Origin: an uncultured Pelagibacteraceae bacterium | GTDB taxonomy: Bacteria > Pseudomonadota > Alphaproteobacteria > Pelagibacterales > Pelagibacteraceae | DNA: 64,000 nucleotides | Direction of reading: 5' to 3' | NCBI GenBank assembly: GCA_902582235.1 | Contig: CACHQX010000001.1 | Location: forward strand, 190,760 to 254,759 | Shown: positions 33,542-43,648 of the stretch, in pieces | How positions within the stretch are numbered: position 1 is the stretch's first letter | How the letters are laid out: each line of letters begins with the position of its first letter | Position numbers and translations under genes: made by a program | The notes under the pieces: generated by a model | Told to the model about the DNA's origin: nothing | Database searches by the model: none | The model's input: the letters and a program-made list of their open reading frames with translations, nothing else

Positions 33542-34462
33542 TTATGCGATAGATTTTAGAATATTCTTGTTCAAAAAGGAATGCGGAATATTTTTCTCTT
33601 TTAGCTCAATAATCGAGAAATTTTCATTTTTACTTAGTAATTTTCTCAGACCTTGATTGGTGATATTATGACCGCCTTGACAAGAAGTGATTTTACCAAC
33701 TATTTTAAAACCTGATAAGTATAGATCTCCAAGACAATCCAAAATCTTGTGATTTACAAATTCTTTTTCATTTCTGAGCTTTTCCTTATTAAGTATTTTG
33801 TTTTCTTTTACGACTATTGCGTTATCTAAAGAACCACCTTTTGCAAGATTTAAATTTTTAAGTTTTTCTATGTCTTCGTATAAACAAAATGTTCTTGAAT
33901 TATACATATCTGACAAATCATCCATATAAATGTTAATTTTGTTTTTTTGATTATTGATTAATTCGTTTTTAAAATTTATTTCAAAATCAATTTCTAAACT
34001 TATTTTACTTGGCTGAAAAGAAATTGATTTTTCCCCTTCTTTGTAAATTATTTCTTTATCGATAGTTATAATCTTTATTGGTTGGTCACTTATTTCAAAA
34101 CCAGCTGAGTCAATTGCCTCAACAAAATTCTTAGAAGATCCGTCTAGTATTGGCACCTCTTCAGCATCAATTTCAATTAATAAATTATCTATACCTTTTC
34201 CATATAATGCTGCCATTAAATGCTCAATAGTTGAGACGGACACACCATTTTCATTTGAAATCTTTGTACAGTACGAGGCACTCGAAACATTGAATACACT
34301 TGGATAAATTATATTATTCGAAACTAAATCAGTTCTTTTAAAATATATTCCAATATTTGGTTTCTGGGGAACTAACTTTAGATTTACCTTTCTACCCGAG
34401 TGAAGACCCACGCCTGATAGCATTATAGCGTTTTTAATCGTTTTTTGTTTTAAAACAGACAT
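33542..34462 (-). CDS. lpxC: UDP-3-O-acyl-N-acetylglucosamine deacetylase
   Basis: GVGLHSGRKVNL, STIEHLMAALYG, HKILDCLGDLYL. Confidence 0.96.
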   Translation of the reverse strand: MSVLKQKTIKNAIMLSGVGLHSGRKVNLKLVPQKPNIGIYFKRTDLVSNNIIYPSVFNVSSASYCTKISNENGVSVSTIEHLMAALYGKGIDNLLIEIDAEEVPILDGSSKNFVEAIDSAGFEISDQPIKIITIDKEIIYKEGEKSISFQPSKISLEIDFEINFKNELINNQKNKINIYMDDLSDMYNSRTFCLYEDIEKLKNLNLAKGGSLDNAIVVKENKILNKEKLRNEKEFVNHKILDCLGDLYLSGFKIVGKITSCQGGHNITNQGLRKLLSKNENFSIIELKEKNIPHSFLNKNILKSIA

Positions 34463-34529
34463 CGATGAAACTTATATTCACACGAGAAATTAAAGAAAAA
34501 ACAACTAATGTTACAAAACAATACAAGAT

Positions 34530-35234
34530 TTAACTAAAAAAATTGAACATTCTCTCAAATAAACCCTGGGTTTTAGCCTTTAAATTGTGTATTTTTACTT
34601 CTAAGGGGTTGATACCATCAATCACTTTCTTGCCAGCATTACAAGGACTTGGATCTTTTTTATCTGCAAACCTACTTGAGTATTGATGGCTTACAATTTT
34701 TTTTAACTCAATATTGCAATCTTTAAGAATTCTATTCAACATTTTGACAGTTGAACTATTAATTGTAATGAAGCTAACGTCTAAAATAAATTCTTTATAG
34801 TCAAGATTTTCTGGAAACTCAAAATATTTTTTACCATCAATAATATATTGATCGACTAATACATGTAATATATGACAGTTTTTATTATTTCTCATTACAA
34901 GTTGTTTAGCATCACTTATTAATCTAACAATATCAGTCTCCTTTATTTGATTAGAGCTGTGTTTACTTTTTAAACTTAAGGAGAATTTATTATACTTTGC
35001 ATCTGTAATTACATTTACTTCTTCAATAAAACTTCCTACATCTTTTTCAAAATCTTTAACTTTTTCTAAAATGAATTTTGTTAAAATTGTTAAATTTAAG
35101 TTATCATCTAAAGAATCCGGCATTAAATATTTTTTTTGATGATTGGAATTGTCCTCTTCAGAACTAAAATAACTTAGATGAAGGTTATGGTCAACTATCG
35201 CAAGATAAAAAGATTGAGATTCCTTATTAGTCAT
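34530..35234 (-). CDS. ftsA: Reduced FtsA-like protein lacking the C-terminal actin-like ATPase subdomains
   Basis: Position between ftsQ and lpxC; SHC/1C-like stretch ILHVLVDQYIIDGKKY...EFILDVSFITINSSTVKMLNRILKDCNIELKKIVSHQYSSRFA; C-terminal amphipathic LKAKTQGLFERMFNFFS; only 234 aa. Confidence 0.7.
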   Translation of the reverse strand: MTNKESQSFYLAIVDHNLHLSYFSSEEDNSNHQKKYLMPDSLDDNLNLTILTKFILEKVKDFEKDVGSFIEEVNVITDAKYNKFSLSLKSKHSSNQIKETDIVRLISDAKQLVMRNNKNCHILHVLVDQYIIDGKKYFEFPENLDYKEFILDVSFITINSSTVKMLNRILKDCNIELKKIVSHQYSSRFADKKDPSPCNAGKKVIDGINPLEVKIHNLKAKTQGLFERMFNFFS

Positions 35235-35919
35235 AAGTGATTACCTTATTAGGAACTCTTAAATCTATAATTTTTGACGCATTAAATAATTTGTCTTCAA
35301 TAAGCCGTAAGCTCAGATTTAAATTATCAATTGTTAAATCAATTGGAAATCTGATTTTTTTTTTATTTTTCAAAATTATATCTATCCTATCACTTGGAAA
35401 AAAAATTATTTTTTTTATATTTCTAATATTAAAGTTAGATTTATTTATAATTTTAATAGTTTCAAAAACTTTTTTAATATCATTGGTTCCATTAACTTCA
35501 GGTATGTCCGAGGGTAAACTTTCTAAGTCAATTATTTTTCCATTATTTCCTAAAATAACTAATTCATTTAAATATTTTATAACACTGATAGCCATAGCTG
35601 ATTCAATATAAACTTTTATATGATTTGGATATATTTTTTTTATATTGTATCTGTTTATTAAATTTTCAGATTTTATAAATTTAAAATACTCTTTATCAAT
35701 TGTAAAAATATTTAATCCAATTAAATCCTTTAATTTTTTTTCTAAAAGTAGATTATCTCTTTCATCTAAACCAACAACCTCAATTTTTTTAACAATAAAA
35801 AAATTGTTATATTTAAAATTTAAATTATGTGTTGATGAAAAGATTAGAAAAATAATTAAATAAAAAAAAATATATTTTTTCTTATCTATTTTTTGAAGCA
35901 TCTTTAATAATCCAGTCAA
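35227..35919 (-). CDS. ftsQ: Cell division protein FtsQ
   Basis: Single TM, POTRA-like FFIVKKIEVVGLDERDNLLLEKKLKDL, position between ddl and ftsA. Confidence 0.85.
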   Translation of the reverse strand: MTGLLKMLQKIDKKKYIFFYLIIFLIFSSTHNLNFKYNNFFIVKKIEVVGLDERDNLLLEKKLKDLIGLNIFTIDKEYFKFIKSENLINRYNIKKIYPNHIKVYIESAMAISVIKYLNELVILGNNGKIIDLESLPSDIPEVNGTNDIKKVFETIKIINKSNFNIRNIKKIIFFPSDRIDIILKNKKKIRFPIDLTIDNLNLSLRLIEDKLFNASKIIDLRVPNKVITYD

Positions 35920-36793
35920 TTAACGAAAAAAAATTCATTCCATGATATAATGCTATTTCTGGAACTAATGAAAGATTAGTCATTCCCGGCTGAGTATTAG
36001 TTTCCAAAAGATAAAACTTTCCATTATAAAATTTAAAATCAGATCTAGTTACCCCCCTACACTTTAAAACTCTATGTGCTTTTAAGGCTATGTTCATCAC
36101 ATTTTGATGATCTTTTGGTTTAATATTTACTGGAATAATATGTTTTGTTTTAGCCTTAGAACTATACTTGGCCGTATAATCATAAAACTTTCTTTTTGGT
36201 CTTAACTCTATAGCACCTAGTTTTTTTTTACCTAGTATTGCAACTTGAATTTCTCTTCCTGGTATAAATTCTTCCACCAAAATTTCATCATAAGCTTTAA
36301 GCTTTTTTAAATTTTTAATAATATTTTTCTCATTACAAATATAAACACCTAAACTTGATCCCTCATTTATTGGTTTAATAACTACAGGAAACTTAATTTT
36401 TTTTTTTAATAATTTTATAACTTCTTTTTTATTAAGATTTGTTCTTATTTTTTGAAATTTCGGAGTTAAAATTTTATTTTTAATAAATAATTTTTTTGAA
36501 ATTTCTTTATCCATTGCCATCATAGAAGATAAAACACCTGAATGGGTGTACCTAACTCCTTTACTTTCTAAATAAGTTTGGATGAAACCATCTTCACCAA
36601 ATCTTCCATGTAAAGCGTTGAAAACAACATGGGGAGAAAACCTGTCAATATTTGTTGTCAAATTTTCGTCAGGTTCAACTATTCTACAATTATATTTTTT
36701 TTTAATACTGTTCTTCACTGCTTTTGCAGTTTTAAGACTAATAGATCTTTCTCCTGAGATACCACCTCCAAGAATAAGAATCCTTTTTTTCAT
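35882..36793 (-). CDS. ddl: D-alanine-D-alanine ligase
   Basis: VVIKPINEGSSLGVYI; LLETNTQPGMTNLSLVP. Confidence 0.94.
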   Translation of the reverse strand: MKKRILILGGGISGERSISLKTAKAVKNSIKKKYNCRIVEPDENLTTNIDRFSPHVVFNALHGRFGEDGFIQTYLESKGVRYTHSGVLSSMMAMDKEISKKLFIKNKILTPKFQKIRTNLNKKEVIKLLKKKIKFPVVIKPINEGSSLGVYICNEKNIIKNLKKLKAYDEILVEEFIPGREIQVAILGKKKLGAIELRPKRKFYDYTAKYSSKAKTKHIIPVNIKPKDHQNVMNIALKAHRVLKCRGVTRSDFKFYNGKFYLLETNTQPGMTNLSLVPEIALYHGMNFFSLIDWIIKDASKNR

Positions 36794-37699
36794 CTATTCT
36801 ATTATTTCTATCTCAAGATCTAAAGATATGCCTGTTTTTTTTTTGACTTCATCTCTTACAAAATTAATCAACTTGTTCATTTCAGAAAAAGAGGCATTTT
36901 TTGAATTGACGAAGAAATTGCTATGTTTAGATGAAATTTTAGCATCTCCAAAACTAATATCTTCAGGCACACTTTCACGAATAAGTTCCCAAACTTTTCT
37001 TTCAGTGCTTTTGACTGGATTTTTAAAAGTGCTCCCTCCAGTTTTGACTCTAAGAGGTTGAGATGATTCTTTTATTTTTTTTAATCTTTCAATTTCTTTT
37101 CTTATTAATTCTTTACTACTCTTTTTACATTCAAATGTTGCACTTAAGAAGATTAAATCATTAGGTAAATTGCACTCTCTATAACCAAAAATAATATCCT
37201 TTGTTCTAATAGAACTTACTTTTCCTTCAAAATCTACTACCTGAATTGAAACTAAAAAGTCTTTAAATTCTGACCCGAAACATCCAGAGTTCATTCTAAT
37301 CCCACCTCCTACGGAGCCTGGTATACAGGATAAAAATTCTAAACCAGATAAACCATTTTCACAAGCAAAGTCAGAAACATTTTTATCTAAAGAAGAACAG
37401 CCAGCAATTAATTTATTATCATCAATTAATGATATATTGCTAAAATTTTTACCTAACTTAATAAAAATTTTTTCCCCCAATGTTTCACTAATTAAAAGAT
37501 TAGATCCCGCTCCTAAAACATGTTTTTTATATTTTGGTACTATTTTTAAAAAACTTATAAGCTCTTTTAAATTTTCTGGTTTAAAAAAAACCTTTGCTGA
37601 TCCACCAATATTCATCCAATTTAAATTTTTAAGAGAGAAATCAAATTTTAGATTAGAATTGTTTTGGTCTTTAAAGATTTTAAATTCTTGTATGTTCAT
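36794..37699 (-). CDS. murB: UDP-N-acetylenolpyruvoylglucosamine reductase
   Basis: MNIGGSAKVFFKPEN; GLEFLSCIPGSVGGGIRMNSGCFG. Confidence 0.95.
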   Translation of the reverse strand: MNIQEFKIFKDQNNSNLKFDFSLKNLNWMNIGGSAKVFFKPENLKELISFLKIVPKYKKHVLGAGSNLLISETLGEKIFIKLGKNFSNISLIDDNKLIAGCSSLDKNVSDFACENGLSGLEFLSCIPGSVGGGIRMNSGCFGSEFKDFLVSIQVVDFEGKVSSIRTKDIIFGYRECNLPNDLIFLSATFECKKSSKELIRKEIERLKKIKESSQPLRVKTGGSTFKNPVKSTERKVWELIRESVPEDISFGDAKISSKHSNFFVNSKNASFSEMNKLINFVRDEVKKKTGISLDLEIEIIE

Positions 37700-39096
37700 T
37701 GTTTAAGAAAATTTTTAAGCTCTTTTAACCATCCAGATATTGATCCAGCACCCATTCCAATTACAATTTCATTTCCTTTTAAATTGTTTTTGAAGAAATT
37801 TACAAGGTCTTGTTTTTGATTAACCATAATTACTAACGCTTTTGAATTTTTTGATATGTCTCTAGCAAATTTTTCATATTTAAATTTCAATTTAATTTTT
37901 TCGCCTGCCTTATAAACAGGGCATAACAATACTTGATCTGAATTTTTAAATGATTTACTAAAATCATTACTTAAATCATTTAGTCTTGAAATTCTGTGTG
38001 GTTGAAAAATAGATATGACTTTTTTGTTTATAAAACTTTTTTTTACACCATTTAAAACTTCTTTAATTTCAGTTGGGTGATGGGCATAATCATCAAAAAA
38101 AGTTACACCATTAAAATCGAAAACTTTATTAAACCTTCTTTCAACCCCTTGAAAATCTTTGAGGCTTTTTTTTATTAAGCTTGTAGATATTCCTATGTGA
38201 GAAGTTAATGCAAATGTTGCAGCCGCATTACTTATATTATGAAATCCAATTAAAGGGATTTCTATATTGTTGACACTTATCTTTTTTTTATTGGGTATTT
38301 TTATAATTAAATCAAAAATTGATCTATTTAATTTATACTTTATTTTTGTAATTCTAAAATTAGAATCTTTATTAACACCATAAGTAAAATAGTTTTTAAC
38401 AAGATTTTTTTTGAGTAAACTTCTATTATTGACGTCATCAATACACAAAAATGCTTTGCCGAAAGAGGGAACGTTTGAAATAAATTTTTCAAAATACTTT
38501 TTTAAATTATCCTCAGATTTATAAAAATCCATATGTTCTCTATCGATATTAGTAATAATTGAATAAGTGAATGGGACCTTAATAAAACTACCATCAGACT
38601 CATCGGACTCAAGTACACACCATTCGCTTTTACCTAATTTAGCTGAGTTGTTAATTGAATTTATCACACCTCCATTTATTATTGTAGGATCTAATTTGGC
38701 TTTTGAAAAAACATTTGCAATCAATGAGGTTGTAGTGGTTTTTCCATGTGAACCTGCAACAACAATATTTTTTTTTAATGAGGTCGTGTGTGCAAGCATG
38801 TCTCCTCTTTTGTAAATTGGTAAATCTTTTTTCTTGGCTGCGTTTAACTCAATATTATTATTCTTAATTGCTGAGGATATGACAATAATATTAGCCTTGT
38901 TAAGATTGGAAATTTTGTGTTTTGTAAAAATTTTAATGTTACTTTTTTTTAGTCTTTCAATGTTTTTATTTACTGAAATATCACTTCCTTGTATTTTAAA
39001 ACCAAGTTGTTTCATTATTAATGCCAATCCACTCATACCAATGCCTCCTATGCCAATGAAATGGATTATTTCTTTTTTTCCTAGATTAATTTTCAT
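37696..39096 (-). CDS. murC: UDP-N-acetylmuramate-L-alanine ligase
   Basis: HFIGIGGIGMSGLA; VAGSHGKTTTTSLIA. Confidence 0.95.
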   Translation of the reverse strand: MKINLGKKEIIHFIGIGGIGMSGLALIMKQLGFKIQGSDISVNKNIERLKKSNIKIFTKHKISNLNKANIIVISSAIKNNNIELNAAKKKDLPIYKRGDMLAHTTSLKKNIVVAGSHGKTTTTSLIANVFSKAKLDPTIINGGVINSINNSAKLGKSEWCVLESDESDGSFIKVPFTYSIITNIDREHMDFYKSEDNLKKYFEKFISNVPSFGKAFLCIDDVNNRSLLKKNLVKNYFTYGVNKDSNFRITKIKYKLNRSIFDLIIKIPNKKKISVNNIEIPLIGFHNISNAAATFALTSHIGISTSLIKKSLKDFQGVERRFNKVFDFNGVTFFDDYAHHPTEIKEVLNGVKKSFINKKVISIFQPHRISRLNDLSNDFSKSFKNSDQVLLCPVYKAGEKIKLKFKYEKFARDISKNSKALVIMVNQKQDLVNFFKNNLKGNEIVIGMGAGSISGWLKELKNFLKQ

Positions 39097-40150
39097 AAAA
39101 AGTTTCTTCTATCATATTAAGGTTTTCAGACCATGATCCTTCAAAAATAAATTTACTCATTTTTTCTACTTTGTTATCTAACATTGTTTTGTTATGAATA
39201 TTTTTTTCATAAAACTGATAGAGATAGTTTTCAAAAATCTCATGTTCATTAATAAGCCAACCAAAATTTTTATCCACATAAAATTTTGCATTAAAATATT
39301 GGTGATCATCTTTTGAAAAGGGAAAAGGAATTGCTAGAAATGGGATCTTTAAAGAGACTAATTCAGACAAAGTAGATGCGCCAGCACGTGTGATTGCAAA
39401 ATCACACAACGACATAATTTCACTTAATCTATCTTCAAAAGTAAAAACTTTGTTAGTAATACTATTTTGTTCATAAAAGTTTTTTAGATATTCCTGGTTA
39501 GATTCACTAGTTTGGTGATATATGGTTAGGTCTATCATCTTTGAGATTTTTAAAATATCTTTAAGAAAAATAGTGTCTAATTTTTTTGCTGTTTGACTTC
39601 CCCCAATTATTAAAACTTTAAGTTCTTTATCAGATGATGAAGTTTTTTTTTGTTTCAAAAATTCTTTTCTAACTATGGGTTTGATTACTTTAAGTTTATA
39701 CAAAAATTTTGAGGGTAAATTTTTTAAATTCGTTTCATACGCAAATATTTTTTTGCAAAATCTTAATATTAATAAATTAGATCTCCCAATTACTAAATTT
39801 GGTTCAAAAAGGAATATTTTAATATTTAAAATTCTTGCTGCTAAGCAGTGTGGAATACTCATATATCCGCCTGTAGACAAAAGCAATTTTGGATTTTCTT
39901 TTTTAAGGAAAAATAAGGATTTTAAAAATGAAGCAATTAAAAAAAAAGGAAATATTAAAATACTAAAATTTTTTTTAAATTGTGGGATATGAATTTCATT
40001 TACATTATAATTTTCTTTTTCAATGAAATTTAGACCTCTTTTATCTGAAATTATTTTTACATTAAATTTTTCCTTAAAATAATCATAAAATACCTTAGCT
40101 GGTATAACGTGCCCTCCTGTCCCGCCAGTGCTTATTATCATGGAGCTCAT
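39086..40150 (-). CDS. murG: UDP-GlcNAc transferase MurG
   Basis: STGGTGGHVIPAKVFYDYF; ITRAGASTLSEL. Confidence 0.94.
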   Translation of the reverse strand: MSSMIISTGGTGGHVIPAKVFYDYFKEKFNVKIISDKRGLNFIEKENYNVNEIHIPQFKKNFSILIFPFFLIASFLKSLFFLKKENPKLLLSTGGYMSIPHCLAARILNIKIFLFEPNLVIGRSNLLILRFCKKIFAYETNLKNLPSKFLYKLKVIKPIVRKEFLKQKKTSSSDKELKVLIIGGSQTAKKLDTIFLKDILKISKMIDLTIYHQTSESNQEYLKNFYEQNSITNKVFTFEDRLSEIMSLCDFAITRAGASTLSELVSLKIPFLAIPFPFSKDDHQYFNAKFYVDKNFGWLINEHEIFENYLYQFYEKNIHNKTMLDNKVEKMSKFIFEGSWSENLNMIEETFYEN

Positions 40151-41253
40151 TTATTTATTTTTCTCTTTGTTAAATTTAAAATTATTCCTATCAATATTGA
40201 GGAACCAATTATAGAGGAACCTCCATAACTAAGGAATGGCAAAGTCATTCCTGTTGTGGGTAAAAATCTAATATTTACTCCAATATGAACTAAAACTTGA
40301 AAAAGAATTAACATTACAGAGCCAACAAGTATTAATTTGAAACATTCATCTTCTATAGTTGATACTTTTTTGAAAACTCTAAAAATAAGACAGAGAAATA
40401 TTAAAATAATTCCTATTATTGATATTATTCCAAACTCTTCAGCTATTACGGCAATAACATAATCTGTATGGGCCTCTGGCACTCTAACATTCAAAGTGCC
40501 TTCTCCGATACCTTTTCCAAAAAAACCTCCATTCATAATTGCTTCTGATGCTCTCTCAGACTGATAATTTCCTTTTGAAGTTAAATCAAAAAATGAATCA
40601 ATTCTAAATTTTATGTAACTCAACTTCGGGATAAAGTTAATCATCAGAAACAAAGTGCATAAACCAATTAATATAAAAAGAATTAAAAATATAAGATTTA
40701 TACCTGAAACAAATATGAGACTTAACCAAAGAGATAATACTAAAAATGTTTGACCAATATCTGGCTGCAAAAATAGTAAAAGGATAATTGGAACGATTGC
40801 GATCAAACTTAAAAGATATCTTGCATACTTATTAGAATATTTTTCAGATGTAAGTATCATTGATAGTATGATTATTAAAAATGGTTTAAGTATTTCGATT
40901 GGTTGGAACCTTGGAAAAAAGAATATATCTAACCATCTTTTGGAGCCTTTAACCTCCACACCAATAATTGGGACTAAAATTAAGGCACAAAATATTATCA
41001 AAAAAGAAACTAGTGACAGTTTATAAAAGGTTTTTTCTTCAAGTAAGGAAAAAAAGAAAATTGTGAAAATTCCTAACAGAGTATAAATAAATTGCTTAAA
41101 AAAAAAGTAATAACTTGTTGTCTCAAGTTTGGTAGATGCAATTAAAGAAGTTGAAACAAGTGAAAAAAAAATACCTAAAGAAATTAGTAGGATTATTAAA
41201 AAAAATAAAAATTTATCAATATCTTTCCACCAATTATATAAAGAAAAATTCAT
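40147..41253 (-). CDS. ftsW: SEDS-family peptidoglycan polymerase FtsW
   Basis: VEVKGSKRWLDIFFFPRFQPIEILKP; LPFLSYGGSSIIG. Confidence 0.93.
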   Translation of the reverse strand: MNFSLYNWWKDIDKFLFFLIILLISLGIFFSLVSTSLIASTKLETTSYYFFFKQFIYTLLGIFTIFFFSLLEEKTFYKLSLVSFLIIFCALILVPIIGVEVKGSKRWLDIFFFPRFQPIEILKPFLIIILSMILTSEKYSNKYARYLLSLIAIVPIILLLFLQPDIGQTFLVLSLWLSLIFVSGINLIFLILFILIGLCTLFLMINFIPKLSYIKFRIDSFFDLTSKGNYQSERASEAIMNGGFFGKGIGEGTLNVRVPEAHTDYVIAVIAEEFGIISIIGIILIFLCLIFRVFKKVSTIEDECFKLILVGSVMLILFQVLVHIGVNIRFLPTTGMTLPFLSYGGSSIIGSSILIGIILNLTKRKINK

Positions 41254-41256
41254 ATC

Positions 41257-42564
41257 TTATTTTTTTCCATTAATGCCAATTTTTCTTAACTGATAATTGA
41301 AATATTTTCCTCTATCCTCAAAATTTTTGAAATCATCAAAAGAAGCTGAGGCAGGACTAAAAAGAATAATTTTTTCATTCGAAATCTGTTCTTTTTTAAA
41401 GTCAATTTTAATTTTCTTTATTGCAGAAATCATATTGTTAAACTTTTGAAAATGAACTTTATCCTTTAGTCTTTTTACAAAAAATTCAGCATTTTTCCCA
41501 AATATATAGGCTCTTAAATTAAAACAATCTTTTTTACTTAATGTAAATTTATCCCCTTTTTTTGGTAATCCTCCTAAAATCCAGAAAGTTTTCTTCTTGG
41601 TGTCTATAAGCTCTTGAGTGGAAGAAAATGATGTCGATTTTGAGTCATTAATTACCTTAATTTTTTTTCCATTTATCACAATTTCATTTCTAAATCTTAA
41701 ACCCTTAAATTTATTTAAAGTAGGTATAATCTTTTTCAAATTAATTTTTAAAAAATTGCAAATATTGAAAATGAAGATAAGATTTTTTTGATTAACATTA
41801 TTATTTAGGTAGTTATTTTTAATTAATTTTTGAAATTTCAAATAAATTTTCTCATCAACTCTTAAAACTTTTGAATTAATCTTTTTTTTATTTAATATTT
41901 TATCAATAATCTTATTTTTATTTTCTATAAAAGCGTAGGAACTTTTATTTTGCATTAAAATAAGTTTAATTTTACTTTTGACGTAATTTTTGAAATTACC
42001 GTGTCTTTCTAGATGATCGACTGAAACATTTAAAATCGCTGCGAAATTAGTTTTATAGTATTTGCTATATTCGATTTGATAAGAAGAAGCTTCAACAACA
42101 AATAATGTTTTTTTGGTAAAATGATAATTTGATAAAATAGATTTTCCGATATTGCCCACTAATTTTGTATGAATTCCTTGAGACTTAAGAACTTGATATA
42201 GAAGTTTGCAAGTTGTTGATTTTCCATTTGTTCCCGTGATTGTGATAAAAAAATTTTCTGGAAAACTTTTATAAAACACATCCAAATCAGAGATGATCTT
42301 TTCTTTATTTTTTATTATTTCATTCGACAATAAACATTTTCTGTAATTTATCCCAGGGCTTAATAAAACGTAGTCAAAATTTCTTACTCTATCACTTCCT
42401 CTAGTAAACTTTTTGTTATAAGGAAGATTTGTTAAAGGTAAATTATCATCAAAAACTTTTAAATTATTTTTTGTTTTTAAAAAGTTAAAAGCGGACTTGC
42501 CAGTTTTGCCATATCCATAAATTAGAATTTTTTTGTTCTGGAAGAATTCCTTTGTAGATTTCAT
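41257..42564 (-). CDS. murD: UDP-N-acetylmuramoyl-L-alanine-D-glutamate ligase
   Basis: ITGTNGKSTTCKLLYQ; LNVSVDHLERHG; start likely MKSTKEFFQ at 42564 (ATGA overlap with mraY). Confidence 0.93.
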   Translation of the reverse strand: MKSTKEFFQNKKILIYGYGKTGKSAFNFLKTKNNLKVFDDNLPLTNLPYNKKFTRGSDRVRNFDYVLLSPGINYRKCLLSNEIIKNKEKIISDLDVFYKSFPENFFITITGTNGKSTTCKLLYQVLKSQGIHTKLVGNIGKSILSNYHFTKKTLFVVEASSYQIEYSKYYKTNFAAILNVSVDHLERHGNFKNYVKSKIKLILMQNKSSYAFIENKNKIIDKILNKKKINSKVLRVDEKIYLKFQKLIKNNYLNNNVNQKNLIFIFNICNFLKINLKKIIPTLNKFKGLRFRNEIVINGKKIKVINDSKSTSFSSTQELIDTKKKTFWILGGLPKKGDKFTLSKKDCFNLRAYIFGKNAEFFVKRLKDKVHFQKFNNMISAIKKIKIDFKKEQISNEKIILFSPASASFDDFKNFEDRGKYFNYQLRKIGINGKK

Positions 42565-43646
42565 CTTAGTTTTAAAGTGGCTAAACCAATCATCGCCAAA
42601 ATAAGAGATATAATCCAAAATCTTATGACTATTGTAGACTCAGCCCAACCTTTTTTTTCAAAATGATGATGGATTGGTGCCATCATGAAAATTCTTTTAC
42701 CTGTTAGTTTAAATGAAATAACTTGCACAATTACTGAAATTGCTTCTAATACAAATAGTCCACCAGTAATAGCCAACACTATCTCATGTTTTGTTGTTAC
42801 TCCAACCGCACCTAAAGACCCGCCTAAAGCCAATGAGCCTGTATCCCCCATAAATATTTTAGCAGGCGGCGCATTGAACCATAAAAAACCAATTGATGCT
42901 CCGATGATTGCTCCACAAAAAACCGCAACTTCTCCAACACCCTCTATGTAAGGAATTAATAAATAGTCTGCAAAAATTATATTTCCTGACACATAACTAA
43001 TAAAACCAAAACAGCCCGCTACAAGTATAACAGGAACGGTGGCTAATCCATCTAAACCATCAGTTAGATTTACTGCATTAGAGGATCCAACAATGACAAA
43101 CAAATAAAAAGGTATAAAAAACCACCCTAAGTTAATTACTAAATTTTTAAAAAATGGAAAATACAAATTAGTTTTAATATCAGAGTCTATAAATTTATAA
43201 AAAATAATTAATGAAATTAGGCAAAGAAAAATTTGAATTGATATTTTTAATTTTGAAGAAATCCCATTTGAGTTATTATTTTTAATTTTTTTATAATCAT
43301 CGAATGCTCCTAAAATTCCAAAAGATAAAGTGATGAATATTAATAACCAATTATATGGATTTAATAAATCAGCCCACAAAAAAACACTAGTGAATAAACC
43401 TACTAATATTAAAACTCCACCCATAGTGGGTGTTCCAATTTTTTTGATCAAATGATCTTCTGGCCCATCAGAGCGAATAGGATTTGTAATTTGTTTTGAT
43501 GAAAAAAAATTTATAAACTTATCCCCAATTAAAAAAACTATGATCATTGCAGTAATCACAGCCAAACCTGTTCTCACAGTTAAAAAATTGAAAAAATTAA
43601 GGAACGAATACGTATCCGAATAGCTTGTAAGTATATTATATAACAT
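42561..43646 (-). CDS. mraY: Phospho-N-acetylmuramoyl-pentapeptide transferase
   Basis: GTPTMGGVLIL; NLTDGLDGLA; FMGDTGSLALGG; MMAPIHHHFEKKGW. Confidence 0.96.
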   Translation of the reverse strand: MLYNILTSYSDTYSFLNFFNFLTVRTGLAVITAMIIVFLIGDKFINFFSSKQITNPIRSDGPEDHLIKKIGTPTMGGVLILVGLFTSVFLWADLLNPYNWLLIFITLSFGILGAFDDYKKIKNNNSNGISSKLKISIQIFLCLISLIIFYKFIDSDIKTNLYFPFFKNLVINLGWFFIPFYLFVIVGSSNAVNLTDGLDGLATVPVILVAGCFGFISYVSGNIIFADYLLIPYIEGVGEVAVFCGAIIGASIGFLWFNAPPAKIFMGDTGSLALGGSLGAVGVTTKHEIVLAITGGLFVLEAISVIVQVISFKLTGKRIFMMAPIHHHFEKKGWAESTIVIRFWIISLILAMIGLATLKLR

Positions 43647-43648
43647 TG

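Noticed and set aside
35237-35611. 124-aa plus-strand hydrophobic ORF
   Set aside because: Antisense to ftsQ; the Leu/Ile/Phe-rich sequence is an artefact of reading Lys/Asn-rich codons backwards.
36582-37061. 159-aa plus-strand ORF
   Set aside because: Antisense across ddl/murB; no plausible domain.
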